DNA of 64,000 bases. Source: Haloferax elongans ATCC BAA-1513 (lineage in GTDB: Archaea > Halobacteriota > Halobacteria > Halobacteriales > Haloferacaceae). This document shows positions 27,403-36,616 of this stretch, one piece after another. Made by a program: the position numbers and the translations under genes. The stretch's first letter is position 1. Every line of letters begins with the position of its first letter. The notes beneath the pieces are model-generated. The model saw only the letters and a program-made list of their open reading frames with translations, searched no databases and was not told the DNA's origin. Location: assembly GCF_000336755.1 (NCBI RefSeq), contig NZ_AOLK01000011.1, forward strand, positions 98,443 through 162,442, in the 5' to 3' direction.

Positions 27403-28373
27403 TAGTCTGCTCGATGCAACAGATGCACGTACCGCACTAGCGACCGGTGCACCCGCCGTTCGAACACCTGTTCGACCTCCCAGCCAGCGTCTTCGGCTTC
27501 ATCGACCCACGACCTATCGGCGACCATCACGCACTGCGGCGCGACCCGGTGAACCTCCGCGAGTGCTCCACCGACCAAATCCGCGAGCGAGTGCTGAGCA
27601 ATCTTCGACTGCCGACCATACGGGGCGTCGAAGACGACGCCGTCCATCGAATCGTCGCAGAGTGGGAGTGCCGTCGCATCGCCGCGAATGACCGCACCGG
27701 AGCCGACGTAGTGGTCCACGTTCACCTGCGCACCGCGGGCCATCTTCGCCTGTGCGTCGACGCCGACCACGTCGGCACCGACTAACCCGGCTTCGAGGAG
27801 GACGCCGCCGGTGCCGCACATCGGGTCCAAAATCCGAGCACCGGGTTCCGCACCGGCCATGTTGACGAAGGCGCGGGCGTCCATGGGTGCCATGCTCCCC
27901 GGTTGGAAGAACGGCCGGTCGGTGGGTTTTCGGTCGCCGAAGCCACGGACGCCCTCGACGACGGTCCAGCCGACGAGACAGGCGTCTTCGGAGAAGTAGA
28001 CGCGGAGTTCGTGGTCCGGGTCGTCGAGGTCGACGCCGAAGCCACGGTCGACGAGTGCGGAGCCGAGTCGGCGCTCCGCGTCGGTGGTGCTGATGCCCGT
28101 TAGGGCGCGAACGTCGCGGGCGCGGACAGCGACGGTTCCCTCGCGGTCGATGGTGGCTCCCTCGACGATAGCGCGGGCGGCCTCGATATCCGGGTCGCAG
28201 TGGCCGACGAGTTCGACGACGCGGCGGGTGTATGCGAGATGCGCCGCTCGGTCGGCATCGACGCCGCGGGCGGTGGCGAGGCCGGGCGCGACGACTTCGA
28301 CGCCTGTCGCCGCCGACTCGGCCTCGCGGGCGGCGAAGTCGTCTTCTTCGCCGGCGAGTTCCAATCCGTACAC
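27402..28373 (-). CDS. trmG10: tRNA (guanine10-N2)-dimethyltransferase
   Basis: 323 residues from a GTG. The N-terminal THUMP-like part (about 30-130) binds tRNA. The Rossmann methyltransferase follows with DPMCGTGG (183-190, SAM site) and FDAPYG (248-253), in place of the usual DPPYG catalytic tetrapeptide. FFQPGSMAPMDAR sits between them, as in Trm-G10 enzymes. It methylates G10 of tRNA. Its stop codon TAG lies at the trailer edge of the CRISPR array. Confidence 0.92.
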   Translation of the reverse strand: MYGLELAGEEDDFAAREAESAATGVEVVAPGLATARGVDADRAAHLAYTRRVVELVGHCDPDIEAARAIVEGATIDREGTVAVRARDVRALTGISTTDAERRLGSALVDRGFGVDLDDPDHELRVYFSEDACLVGWTVVEGVRGFGDRKPTDRPFFQPGSMAPMDARAFVNMAGAEPGARILDPMCGTGGVLLEAGLVGADVVGVDAQAKMARGAQVNVDHYVGSGAVIRGDATALPLCDDSMDGVVFDAPYGRQSKIAQHSLADLVGGALAEVHRVAPQCVMVADRSWVDEAEDAGWEVEQVFERRVHRSLVRYVHLLHRAD

Positions 28374-28484
28374 GCTCGGAACTGACGGCCCGCGAAAATG
28401 AGGATATCGGTCGCCGGTGGGCCCGTCTTGGAGTTGGATGGGAACAGCACCAGTAGTCGTCCGAACGTGATAGTTCGGCGACGA

Positions 28485-28498
28485 CGAAATTTATTATC
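28485..28498 (+). promoter_or_regulatory. BRE plus TATA box of the 28519 gene
   Basis: CGAAAT (28485-28490) followed by TTATTATC (28491-28498), centred 26 bases before the ATG at 28519. It is the clearest BRE-TATA pair in the window and implies leaderless transcription. Confidence 0.7.
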
Positions 28499-28518
28499 AC
28501 TGGATAGAATCCACTCGC

Positions 28519-28830
28519 ATGGCTTCTCTCGACGCCATGCTCTGGGGCGCGGCGGCGCTCGCCTACGGTCTCGGAGACTACGTCACGACCGTCCTCGGCG
28601 TCAGATTCGCGGGCATTCAGGAAGGCAATCCAATCGTTCGACTGCTCTCTGGTGGCGACCCCGGACCGGGCTCGTTCGCCGTCTTGAAAATCGTCTCTGT
28701 GGCGCTGTTCTTCGCGACCTACTGGGTTCTCAGACCAGCCTCTGCTCGACTCGCAATACCTGGAGCGCTGACATTTCTGGGCGTGGTGGTCACCGCCCGG
28801 AACGTCCAAATCATCCGGCGGCGGGTGTAA
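28519..28830 (+). CDS. Small membrane protein of the DUF5658-like type
   Basis: 103 residues, three membrane helices. The N-terminal helix carries GLGDYVTTVLG followed by EGNPIVR, the pattern of a haloarchaeal family with a conserved Asp in the first helix and an E-NP motif in the loop. The role is unknown. It sits just upstream of tbp but has its own strong promoter. Confidence 0.75.
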   Translation: MASLDAMLWGAAALAYGLGDYVTTVLGVRFAGIQEGNPIVRLLSGGDPGPGSFAVLKIVSVALFFATYWVLRPASARLAIPGALTFLGVVVTARNVQIIRRRV

Positions 28831-28852
28831 GTTGTCAGTCTCCTGCACCAAT

Positions 28853-28870
28853 CTTTTTAAAGGTTAAATA
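28853..28870 (+). promoter_or_regulatory. tbp promoter region
   Basis: TTTTTAAAGG (28854-28863) and TTAAATAC (28864-28871) lie 20-33 bases before the tbp ATG. Either could serve as the TATA box. TBP genes can be autoregulated, and two overlapping boxes are compatible with that, but this is inference. Confidence 0.5.
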
Positions 28871-28888
28871 CGTGACTTAAACCGTTAC

Positions 28889-29455
28889 ATGACCGACCCC
28901 AAGGACACAATTAACATCGAGAACGTCGTCGCCTCCACGGGAATCGGCCAGGAGTTGGACCTCCAGAGCGTGGCGATGGACCTCGAGGGCGCAGACTACG
29001 ACCCCGAGCAGTTTCCCGGTCTCGTCTACCGTACCCAGAACCCCAAGTCTGCGGCGCTCATCTTCCGCTCCGGGAAGATTGTCTGCACCGGCGCGAAGTC
29101 GACAGACGACGTTCACGAGAGCCTCGGTATCGTCTTCGACAAGCTCCGAGAGCTTCAGATTCCGGTCGACGACGACCCCGAAATCACCGTCCAGAACATC
29201 GTCACGAGCGCGGACCTCGGTGAGAACCTGAACCTCAACGCCATCGCCATCGGGCTCGGTCTGGAGAACATCGAGTACGAACCGGAGCAGTTCCCCGGTC
29301 TCGTCTACCGCCTCGACGAACCAAGCGTGGTCGCGCTCCTCTTTGGGTCGGGCAAACTCGTCATCACGGGTGGCAAGAAGCCGGAAGACGCCGCAGCCGC
29401 GGTCGACGTCATCATCTCGCGTCTCTCGGACCTCGGTCTCCTCGGCTCGTTCTGA
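28889..29455 (+). CDS. tbp: TATA-box-binding protein
   Basis: 188 residues made of two direct repeats of about 90 residues, each with INIENVVAST/ITVQNIVTSA, then EYEPEQFPGLVYR and a GK(I/L)V(C/I)TG strand, forming the saddle that bends DNA. It recruits TFB and RNA polymerase. It is very acidic, as in other haloarchaea, which carry several TBP paralogues. The start ATG is almost leaderless. Confidence 0.98.
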   Translation: MTDPKDTINIENVVASTGIGQELDLQSVAMDLEGADYDPEQFPGLVYRTQNPKSAALIFRSGKIVCTGAKSTDDVHESLGIVFDKLRELQIPVDDDPEITVQNIVTSADLGENLNLNAIAIGLGLENIEYEPEQFPGLVYRLDEPSVVALLFGSGKLVITGGKKPEDAAAAVDVIISRLSDLGLLGSF

Positions 29456-29504
29456 CCGGGCACGAATCGACCGAACCTAAGTTCGTCGCGTCCATTCGGC
29501 CGAT

Positions 29505-29885
29505 ATGGACGTGCTCTCCCTGCAGACGGCGACCGACGGCGCGCCGATAACCGCCGTCGCCGGAACCTTCGCGCTGTTCGCGCTGTTTCTCTCTCTCACC
29601 GCACACATCGCTGCACGGAACGTCCTCGGCGACGTCGAAGTCAAGAAGGCGTTCGCCGTGGGTCCTGTTCCGGCAGCCATCGCCGTCGTCTTTACGACGT
29701 TTCAGTTGAACTCGTTTCTCGCACTCGCACTCGCCATCGGGTTCGACTTCGGACTCGTCAAATTCCTCTACGGCCAGTCGAACCGCCTGTCGGCCTACGT
29801 GGTCTTTATCCACTTCGTCGTCTCGGTCATCCTCGGCGTCGTCCTGTTCGGACTCGCCGTCATCCTCTCGACTGCGCCGGTCTGA
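29505..29885 (+). CDS. Four-helix membrane protein, unknown
   Basis: 126 residues, four hydrophobic helices (about 15-37, 48-66, 68-86 and 95-120). A conserved-looking FDFGLVKFLYGQSN segment lies near 81-94. It follows tbp by about 50 bases on the same strand. A haloarchaeal conserved family by look; no function is known to me. Confidence 0.75.
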   Translation: MDVLSLQTATDGAPITAVAGTFALFALFLSLTAHIAARNVLGDVEVKKAFAVGPVPAAIAVVFTTFQLNSFLALALAIGFDFGLVKFLYGQSNRLSAYVVFIHFVVSVILGVVLFGLAVILSTAPV

Positions 29886-29968
29886 GCCGGCCAACTCCGT
29901 GACGGAGGTTGATTTGTCGGTGGTTCGTCCTGTGTAGCTTCATTAGTTTGGACAGACAACCGCCGAGT

Positions 29969-30919
29969 GTGTCCCCTCGAACACTCCTCTGGAACAGTAC
30001 CGAACGCCGCCCTCGTGCGCCGCTTCGACTCCTCGCTACTCCTCTCGTCGTCATTCTCGTCGCGATTATCGTCGGCATTGCCGTCGGTGGAACCGTTTCC
30101 GCCCTCCTCGGGACGAGCAGATTCGGACGACTCGTAATTTCGCTCGTCTCGGTCAGTACGACCGGGCTGGCTGGCTTCCTCGTCGCTCGTTATATTGACC
30201 GACGAACCGTCTCGGACCTCGGATTCGGCATCGACCGCGACTGGCTCCTCGACCTCGGGTTCGGCCTCGCCCTTGGCGGGGTGTTGATGACGCTCATCTT
30301 CCTCGTCGGACTGGCGACCGACTGGATTGCGGTCACCCCGGTGCAACTCGGTGTCGACCGCGTACTCGGCGTGGTCGCGCTCTTCGTGTTCTTCATCGCG
30401 GTCGGCATCTCCGAAGAACTCCTCTTGCGCGGCGTCGTCCTCACGAACGTCGCAGAAGGGCTTCGCTGGCGATTCGACGTGCCAACGGCGCTCACGACCG
30501 CGCTCGTCGTCTCGTCGGCCGTCTTCGGTATCGCGCATCTCCAGAACCCGAATTCGAGTCTCGCCAGCACGCTCAGTATCACGCTCGCGGGCGTCATGCT
30601 CGGTCTCGGCTACGTTCTCACCGGCGACCTCGCCATTCCGACAGGCATCCACATCTCGTGGAACTTCGTGCAGGGCGGCGTCTACGGCTTCGCAGTGAGC
30701 GGCCTCGACTTCGGTACGTCACTCGTCGAGACGACAGAGCGCGGCCCGGACGTGGTCACTGGCGGACCGTTTGGCCCCGAGGCTGGCTTGCTCGGTGTCG
30801 GCGCGATGGTCGTCGGTGCGCTCTGTATCGCGTGGTACGTCCAGTTTAGGTACGGCACGCTCGGGCTGGACTCGTCGGTGTCGGTGCCGGAACTGCGCTG
30901 GAAAGAAACCGAGTCGTAG
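29969..30919 (+). CDS. CPBP family intramembrane protease
   Basis: 316 residues from GTG 29969; in-frame TTG starts exist upstream (29909, 29948). About eight membrane helices. CPBP motifs: SEELLLRG (about 148-155), FGIAHLQNP (near 200) and HISWNFVQGGVYG (near 235). The Glu-Glu, His and His/Asn set is complete. Such Rce1/Abi-like proteases cut membrane proteins or act in peptide maturation; the substrate is unknown. It converges with hisG, 11 bases apart. Confidence 0.85.
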   Translation: MSPRTLLWNSTERRPRAPLRLLATPLVVILVAIIVGIAVGGTVSALLGTSRFGRLVISLVSVSTTGLAGFLVARYIDRRTVSDLGFGIDRDWLLDLGFGLALGGVLMTLIFLVGLATDWIAVTPVQLGVDRVLGVVALFVFFIAVGISEELLLRGVVLTNVAEGLRWRFDVPTALTTALVVSSAVFGIAHLQNPNSSLASTLSITLAGVMLGLGYVLTGDLAIPTGIHISWNFVQGGVYGFAVSGLDFGTSLVETTERGPDVVTGGPFGPEAGLLGVGAMVVGALCIAWYVQFRYGTLGLDSSVSVPELRWKETES

Positions 30920-30930
30920 AGACGGAACGA

Positions 30931-31776
30931 CTACTCGACCAATCGCTCGATTTCGGTGACGAGGATACCGCTCGCACCCACGTTCTTCAGGTCGCTCACG
31001 ACCTCGAACACGTCGCGTTCGTCGACGACTGCGTGGACAGCGACGGTCTCGTCGCCCGCGACGTCCATCACTGTCGGGCCGCCCAGTCCGGGGATGACGT
31101 CTTTGACGGTGTCGAGTTTGTCTCGCGGGGCGTTCATCATCAGGTAGCGCTTGCCTTCGGCCGAGCGGACGGATTCGAGGGCCATCACGAGTTGTGCGAC
31201 CTTCGGCTCGTCCACCACTTCCGGGCGGGCGAACAGCCGAACCGACGAGGAGAGCACTTCGTCTACGATTGCGAGGCGGTTGACTCGGAGCGTCGTCCCC
31301 GTCGAGGTGATGTCGATGATGGCGTCGGCCATCTCGACGTGCGGGGTGAGTTCGGTCGCGCCGGTCACTTCGACCACGTCGGTGTCGATTTCCTGCCGGT
31401 CGAAGTAGGTGCGGGCGATGTTCGGGAACTCGGTGGCGACGGTCTTTCCAGCCACGTCTTCGACCGACTCGATGTCGCCGTCTTCGGGGGCGGCGAGGAC
31501 GAGTCGGCACTTTCCGTACTCTAAATCGAGGAGTTCGGCGAGACGGTGGCCGGATTCACGGACCTGGTCGAGTCCTGTGATACCGACTTCGGCCGCCCCG
31601 TCACGGACGTATTCGGGGATGTCGGCGGCGCGGGCGAAGAGAACGGTCACGTCGGGGTCGACCGTATCGGCGTAGAGTTTCCGGTCGGCGCCGTTGTCGA
31701 GATGGAGGCCGGCACGTTCCAGAAGGTCGATAGTCGGTTCGTGCAAGCGGCCTTTGTTGGGAACGGCGATTCTCAT
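30931..31776 (-). CDS. hisG: ATP phosphoribosyltransferase, long form
   Basis: 281 residues. The first enzyme of histidine synthesis, joining ATP and PRPP. The N-terminal [11 protein letters not shown], the PRPP loop [14 protein letters not shown] (about 155-168) and a C-terminal ACT-like regulatory domain (about 205-281, KRYLMMNAP ... [14 protein letters not shown]) identify the long, histidine-inhibited form that works without HisZ. It is isolated from other his genes, as in other haloarchaea. Confidence 0.96.
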   Translation of the reverse strand: MRIAVPNKGRLHEPTIDLLERAGLHLDNGADRKLYADTVDPDVTVLFARAADIPEYVRDGAAEVGITGLDQVRESGHRLAELLDLEYGKCRLVLAAPEDGDIESVEDVAGKTVATEFPNIARTYFDRQEIDTDVVEVTGATELTPHVEMADAIIDITSTGTTLRVNRLAIVDEVLSSSVRLFARPEVVDEPKVAQLVMALESVRSAEGKRYLMMNAPRDKLDTVKDVIPGLGGPTVMDVAGDETVAVHAVVDERDVFEVVSDLKNVGASGILVTEIERLVE

Positions 31777-31837
31777 ACAGTCACCTCACACTGGGGGGCT
31801 AACTGGCTTTCGCCCGCCGCAAACGCCTCGGGGTCTT

Positions 31838-32350
31838 TCACCCTTCGACGAGCGTGTCGATGAGTCGGTCGAACCGGTCTACGAACCGCTCGGGCAGCGA
31901 GGGCGACACGTCGTCGAGGAGCTTCGTCGTCCGGCTCGGGTGAGTGAGGACGAGCGTCACGCGGTTGTGAAGGTCGCGTTCTTTTTCCACGAGGTCGCGC
32001 TCAACGAGGTGGTCGAGGTGCCACTCCAGCGTGCTGCGGGCGACGCCGATATCCTGTGCCACGTCGTCGGGGCGGGCGTCGCCGTGTTCGAGCAGGTGGC
32101 CGAGGATGTCGCGGGCGGTCTCGCGCCGGACGAGTGCCAGCGCGCCGCGTTCCCACGCGTCGAAGTCCGGCGGGTAGTAGTGTGTCCGGCCGTAGAACTC
32201 GCTTCGTCGAACCGACTGTTCGGAGAGGAGTCGGCGAATGTGGTGTTGTACTTGACCGGGTGCGAGGTCGAGCGTGCGCACGAGCTCGTTGAAGTGGATA
32301 CCCGGGTTGTGCTTGATATGGTCGGCGACGCGGATTCGTGTCTCGCTCAT
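31838..32350 (-). CDS. Double winged-helix transcriptional regulator
   Basis: 170 residues with two HTH modules: IRVADHIKHNPGIHFNELVRTLDLAPGQVQHHIRRL (about 6-41) and ARDILGHLLEHGDARPDDVAQDIGVARSTLEWHLDHLV (about 78-115). This is a common haloarchaeal layout. It overlaps the upstream membrane-protein gene by four bases (ATGA), and that coupling suggests the membrane protein and regulator act together. No ligand domain is visible. Confidence 0.85.
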   Translation of the reverse strand: MSETRIRVADHIKHNPGIHFNELVRTLDLAPGQVQHHIRRLLSEQSVRRSEFYGRTHYYPPDFDAWERGALALVRRETARDILGHLLEHGDARPDDVAQDIGVARSTLEWHLDHLVERDLVEKERDLHNRVTLVLTHPSRTTKLLDDVSPSLPERFVDRFDRLIDTLVEG

Positions 32351-32697
32351 GGTTCGTGTGCCCCCGTCTCGCGCTCGATAGACCGGGCGTAGTAGATGGC
32401 CGCGAGGACGAGTCCGGCCATCACGAGGTCCAAGACGTGTTCGGCGACGTGGTGGTCGACGTCCGAGATGACACCGGCGAACGTGAGCGCCACGACCCCT
32501 GCACGCGACGCGAAGGCGAGAAGCGCCAACGCGATGAGCAGGTGCGACCGCGTCCGTCGGCGGTAGAACACCGCGACCCCGAGCACCGCCAGCGTGACTG
32601 ATGCAACTCCGGAAAGGGTGACGATGGCGGTGACGAGCGGGCCAGCGGCCGTCTGGACGTGCCCCGGAGCGAGCGCGAACTCCAACGGGGGTTCCAT
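32347..32697 (-). CDS. Three-helix membrane protein coupled to a regulator
   Basis: 116 residues with helices at about 18-40, 50-72 and 82-103, and a His-His pair (DVDHHVAEH) in the last loop. It is followed with a 4-base overlap by a double winged-helix regulator, a pairing seen repeatedly in haloarchaea where the membrane partner may sense or tether. Function is unknown. Confidence 0.8.
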   Translation of the reverse strand: MEPPLEFALAPGHVQTAAGPLVTAIVTLSGVASVTLAVLGVAVFYRRRTRSHLLIALALLAFASRAGVVALTFAGVISDVDHHVAEHVLDLVMAGLVLAAIYYARSIERETGAHEP

Positions 32698-32836
32698 GAC
32701 CCTCGATAGTAAGGGGGTGTACGTAAGCCCGGCAGCCGATTCTCGTATTTCGGGAAAGTATCTCCTTTCAGAGAGGTCTGGGGAATCGGCGACGCTGAGA
32801 CGGAGGATTCACGGCACCCCGAGCAAAACGCCCGGC

Positions 32837-34129
32837 ATGGATACGCTCCGAATCGAGGGTGGACAGGTACTCCGCCCCGACATGACGGTCGAGCGCGCGG
32901 ACGTCCTCGTCGACCGCGACGACGGTACGATTCTCGACATCGGCACGGACCTCGACGCCGACGCGTCGGAGACACTCGACGCCGACGGCTGTCTGGTGAT
33001 GCCCGGCTTGGTCAACGCCCACTGTCACGTCTCGATGACCCTCCTCCGCGGCTACGCCGACGACAAGGAACTCGACGCGTGGCTCCGCGAGGACATCTGG
33101 CCGGCCGAAGCGGCGCTCACGGCCGACGACATTCGCGTCGGTGCCGAACTCGGTCTCGTCGAGATGATTCGGTCGGGAACGACCACCTTCGCGGACATGT
33201 ACTTCGACGTGCCCGAAATCGTCGATGCAGTCGAGGATGCGGGCCTTCGCGCCCGACTCGGCCACGGGTCTGTCACCATCGGCAAGGACGACGACGACGC
33301 GTGGGACGACATCGAAGAGAGCATCGAAATCGCCCGCGAGTTCGACGGCGCTGCCGACGGCCGCATCCGAACGGCCGTGATGCCGCACTCGCTGACGACG
33401 GTCGGCGAGAAGTATCTCCGCGAGGCCGCCGCCGAGGCGCACGAAGACGATATTCCGGTCCACTACCACGCCAACGAGACGACCGACGAGGTCGACCCAA
33501 TCGTCGAGGAACGCGACGAGCACCCGCTTTCGTACGCCAAGGACCTCGGTATGCTGACCGAGCGCGACTTCATCGCCCACGGCGTCCACGTCGACGACGA
33601 GGAAATCTCCTTGCTCGCCGAGTCCGGAACGGGCGTCGTCCACTGTCCTGCGTCGAACATGAAACTCGCCTCGGGCATGGCACCCGTACAGGACATGCTC
33701 GACGCGGGCGTCACGGTCGGTATCGGAACCGACGGAGCCGCCTCGAACAACGACCTCGACATGTTCGACGAGATGCGCGACGCCGCGATGATTGGCAAAC
33801 TCGCCGCGGACGACGCCAGCGCGGTGGCTGCGGAAGATGTGGTTCGCATGGGAACCGCCGGGTCCGCAGATGCAATCGGGCTTCCGGGTGGCGCACTCGA
33901 AGTCGGCGGCGTCGCCGATATCGCCGTCGTCGACCTCGACGCACCCCACCTGACTCCTGCCAACGACCTCGTGAGCCACCTCGCGTACGCTGCCCGCGGG
34001 TCCGACGTTCGGCACACCGTCTGCGATGGACAGGTGTTGATGCAGGACCGCGAAGTCCTGACGCTCGACGAGTCTTCAGTGATGGAACGCGCTCGGGAAG
34101 CGGTCACAGAGCTCCGCGACCGTATCTAG
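32837..34129 (+). CDS. mtaD: 5-methylthioadenosine/S-adenosylhomocysteine deaminase
   Basis: 430 residues from ATG 32837. Amidohydrolase fold with metal ligands HCH (62-64, NAHCHVSM), a later HYHANET and HGVHVD, and TDGAASNNDLDMF near 300. It deaminates MTA/SAH, the first step of SAM-product recycling in organisms lacking classic MTA phosphorylase routes. ahcY lies 430 bases downstream on the same strand, so the window holds two branches of SAH disposal. Confidence 0.92.
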   Translation: MDTLRIEGGQVLRPDMTVERADVLVDRDDGTILDIGTDLDADASETLDADGCLVMPGLVNAHCHVSMTLLRGYADDKELDAWLREDIWPAEAALTADDIRVGAELGLVEMIRSGTTTFADMYFDVPEIVDAVEDAGLRARLGHGSVTIGKDDDDAWDDIEESIEIAREFDGAADGRIRTAVMPHSLTTVGEKYLREAAAEAHEDDIPVHYHANETTDEVDPIVEERDEHPLSYAKDLGMLTERDFIAHGVHVDDEEISLLAESGTGVVHCPASNMKLASGMAPVQDMLDAGVTVGIGTDGAASNNDLDMFDEMRDAAMIGKLAADDASAVAAEDVVRMGTAGSADAIGLPGGALEVGGVADIAVVDLDAPHLTPANDLVSHLAYAARGSDVRHTVCDGQVLMQDREVLTLDESSVMERAREAVTELRDRI

Positions 34130-34150
34130 ACTCCCACACCGAAGAACAGC

Positions 34151-34462
34151 TTATTCGTCTAACTCAACGCGCAACCCGTCGTCGGTGACCGTCACTTCCA
34201 TCGACTCGAACGTTCGGCAGTACTGCGAGACGTGGCGGCCGTCGGTGTGGTTGACGACGATTGACTTTTCGAGAAGTGAGACCTCGTGCAGTCTGTTTAC
34301 CTCCCGGTACGCCGTCGAGAGCGGAACGTCAGCGCGGTTACTCAGTTCTTTCACCGTCAGTGGTTCGTCGGCGACACGCAATAGGTCCGGGACCGCAGGG
34401 GCGCTCATCAAGGCGAACAACTCCTGTTCTGCGACCGTGGTCCCGTTGTCTACGACGAGCAT
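34151..34462 (-). CDS. Winged-helix transcriptional regulator
   Basis: 103 residues: HTH at about 15-60 (LFALMSAPAVPDLLRVADEPLTVKELSNRADVPLSTAYREVNRL), then a beta wing with NHTDGRHVSQYCRTFESMEV. ArsR/HTH_20-like. It is divergent from ahcY and convergent with the deaminase, a good place to regulate the SAM cycle, although nothing in the sequence proves this. Confidence 0.8.
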   Translation of the reverse strand: MLVVDNGTTVAEQELFALMSAPAVPDLLRVADEPLTVKELSNRADVPLSTAYREVNRLHEVSLLEKSIVVNHTDGRHVSQYCRTFESMEVTVTDDGLRVELDE

Positions 34463-34562
34463 CTGGCATCACTGTGGTAATCTTTCCATTGACACTTGTA
34501 GGTTCGGGCGGGACCCCGACTGCCTTCGGTAAGGTTTTCGGACGCCTCGCCGAAGACCCGAT

Positions 34563-35849
34563 ATGAGCGAACACTACGCTCCCGTCTCCGAGCACCTCGA
34601 CGACGTCGAGGCTGCCCGGGAAGAGGGACGACGCAAGATGGATTGGGCGCTCCAGCACATGCCTATCCTGCAGGAACTCCGCGACCAGTTCGAGGCCGAC
34701 CAGCCGTTCGCTGGCGAGGTCGTCGGCATGGCCATGCACGTCGAAGCGAAGACGGCGAACCTCGTCGAACTGCTGGCTCTCGGTGGTGCGGAAGTCGCCA
34801 TCACCGGTTGCAACCCGCTTTCGACCCACGACGACGTCTCCGCCGCACTCGACGCACACGACGACATCACCTCCTACGCCGTCCGCGGCGTCGACGAAGA
34901 GGGCTACTACGCGGCCATCGATGCGGTCGTCTCTCACGAGCCGACCATCACCGTCGACGACGGGATGGACATGGTCTACACCATCCACGAGGAGTACCCC
35001 GAACTCATCGAGACCATCGTCGGCGGCGCTGAGGAGACGACCACGGGTGTCCACCGCCTGCGCGCCATGGACGAAGACGGCGAACTGAAGTACCCCGTCT
35101 TCGCCGTCAACGACACGCCGATGAAGCGCCTCTTCGACAACGTCCACGGCACGGGCGAATCCTCGCTGGCGACCATCGCCATGACGACGAACCTCTCGTA
35201 CGCCGGGAAGAACGTCGTCGTCGGCGGCTACGGCCACTGTGGCAAGGGTGTCGCGAAGAAGGCCGCTGGACAGAACGCGAACGTCATCGTCACCGAGGTT
35301 GACCCCCGGCGCGCACTCGAAGCCCACATGGAGGGCTACGAGGTCATGCCGATGGAAGAGGCCGCGAAGGTCGGCGATGTGTTCATCACGACCACCGGCA
35401 ACCGCGACGTCATCACCCGCGAGGACTTCGAGCAGATGAAAGACGGCGTCCTCCTCGCCAACGCCGGTCACTTCGACATCGAAATCGACCTCGACGCACT
35501 CTCCGACCTCGCGGTCGACCAGTACGAGGCCCGCGACGGTGTCGACGCCTACGAGATGGAAGACGGTCGCCGCCTCAACGTCCTCGCCGAGGGTCGCCTC
35601 GTCAACCTCGCGTCGCCCATCGCACTCGGCCACCCGGTCGAGGTCATGGACCAGTCGTTCGGCGTGCAGGCTGTCGTCGTGCGCGAACTCGTCGAGAACG
35701 GCGACGACTACGACGCCGGTGTCCACGAGGTTCCCGACGAACTGGACCGCGAAGTCGCCGAAATCAAGCTGGAAGCCGAGGGCATCGAGTTCGATTCGAT
35801 GACCGACAAACAGCGCGAATACATGGGTAGCTGGGCCCACGGGACGTAA
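34563..35849 (+). CDS. ahcY: Adenosylhomocysteinase
   Basis: 428 residues. It hydrolyses SAH to adenosine and homocysteine with tightly bound NAD. Visible motifs: CNPLSTHDDVSAAL, the NAD loop VGGYGHCGKG (near 219-228), the substrate lysine/aspartate stretch PVFAVNDTPMKRLFDN, and GHFDIEIDL. The C-terminus is of the archaeal short form. A homologue of the SAM cycle; mtaD lies upstream. Confidence 0.97.
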   Translation: MSEHYAPVSEHLDDVEAAREEGRRKMDWALQHMPILQELRDQFEADQPFAGEVVGMAMHVEAKTANLVELLALGGAEVAITGCNPLSTHDDVSAALDAHDDITSYAVRGVDEEGYYAAIDAVVSHEPTITVDDGMDMVYTIHEEYPELIETIVGGAEETTTGVHRLRAMDEDGELKYPVFAVNDTPMKRLFDNVHGTGESSLATIAMTTNLSYAGKNVVVGGYGHCGKGVAKKAAGQNANVIVTEVDPRRALEAHMEGYEVMPMEEAAKVGDVFITTTGNRDVITREDFEQMKDGVLLANAGHFDIEIDLDALSDLAVDQYEARDGVDAYEMEDGRRLNVLAEGRLVNLASPIALGHPVEVMDQSFGVQAVVVRELVENGDDYDAGVHEVPDELDREVAEIKLEAEGIEFDSMTDKQREYMGSWAHGT

Positions 35850-35876
35850 GCCCGACCACACCCAGACGACCGTTTT

Positions 35877-36572
35877 CTACGCGTTTCGACCACGTTCGGT
35901 CCACTCGCCCGCCCGCCAGACGAGTGCGATGCCGCCTATCCATCCAGTGAGACGCATCGCCTCGACGACGATATCCGGTGGTGCTTTCCAGCCCCACCCG
36001 GTCGGGGTGCGGGTCTGTCCCGTGTTCCGAACTTCGTAGTACTGGCCGTCGTGCTCGACGAACCAGGTGTGTTCCCTCGCCTCGGACTCGGTGACGGTCG
36101 CAGAGCCGGTTTCGATGGCCGACTGGACGTACTCGGGCACGTCTTCGGACTCCTCTGCGGCCGCCTTCCGCATCGCCTCGTCAGCGACGGGTTCGACCGT
36201 GAGAACGAGTGAGCCGTCGTCGAATCGTTCGACGAGCCGATAGAACCGGGCGTCGCCCTCGGCCAGACGAACGTAGTCGTAGTCGTGGGCGAGCGGTTCG
36301 TCGTACTCCTCGGCGGTACTGCCCGTCGGGAGGTCGACACGAAGCGTCTGCCCGCTGGCGAGTGCCGACGCGACTGCACAGTCGCGGCCGCCCGGACACC
36401 AGCGGATATCGATGTCGTGGTGCCCGTACTCGGGAATCTCGTTCGTCGCCTCGGCCTCGTACGTGAGCGTCGTTTCGTAGGAGACGCTCTCTGGATAGAC
36501 GTACAAGGGATTCGCCAGTAGTGCGACTCCGACGAGGAGACAGACGAGGGCGCGTCTGTTCTGGCGATTCAT
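35877..36572 (-). CDS. Exported, membrane-anchored protein of unknown function
   Basis: 231 residues from ATG 36572; longer frames would overlap the histidine kinase. The N-terminal helix (about 8-25, ALVCLLVGVALLANPLYVYP) is a signal anchor. The outside domain contains two cysteines in RWCPGGRDCAVASAL that may form a disulfide and beta-rich repeats. A C-terminal helix (about 207-222) would anchor it again. No family is recognised. Confidence 0.75.
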   Translation of the reverse strand: MNRQNRRALVCLLVGVALLANPLYVYPESVSYETTLTYEAEATNEIPEYGHHDIDIRWCPGGRDCAVASALASGQTLRVDLPTGSTAEEYDEPLAHDYDYVRLAEGDARFYRLVERFDDGSLVLTVEPVADEAMRKAAAEESEDVPEYVQSAIETGSATVTESEAREHTWFVEHDGQYYEVRNTGQTRTPTGWGWKAPPDIVVEAMRLTGWIGGIALVWRAGEWTERGRNA

Positions 36573-36616
36573 GCGTCGAGCTTTTCGACAGCAGACAAAA
36601 GGCTTGGTGGCACGCG

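Noticed and set aside
26825-28373. Cas genes next to the CRISPR array
   Set aside because: Both flanks are housekeeping or unknown membrane genes; no Cas motif.
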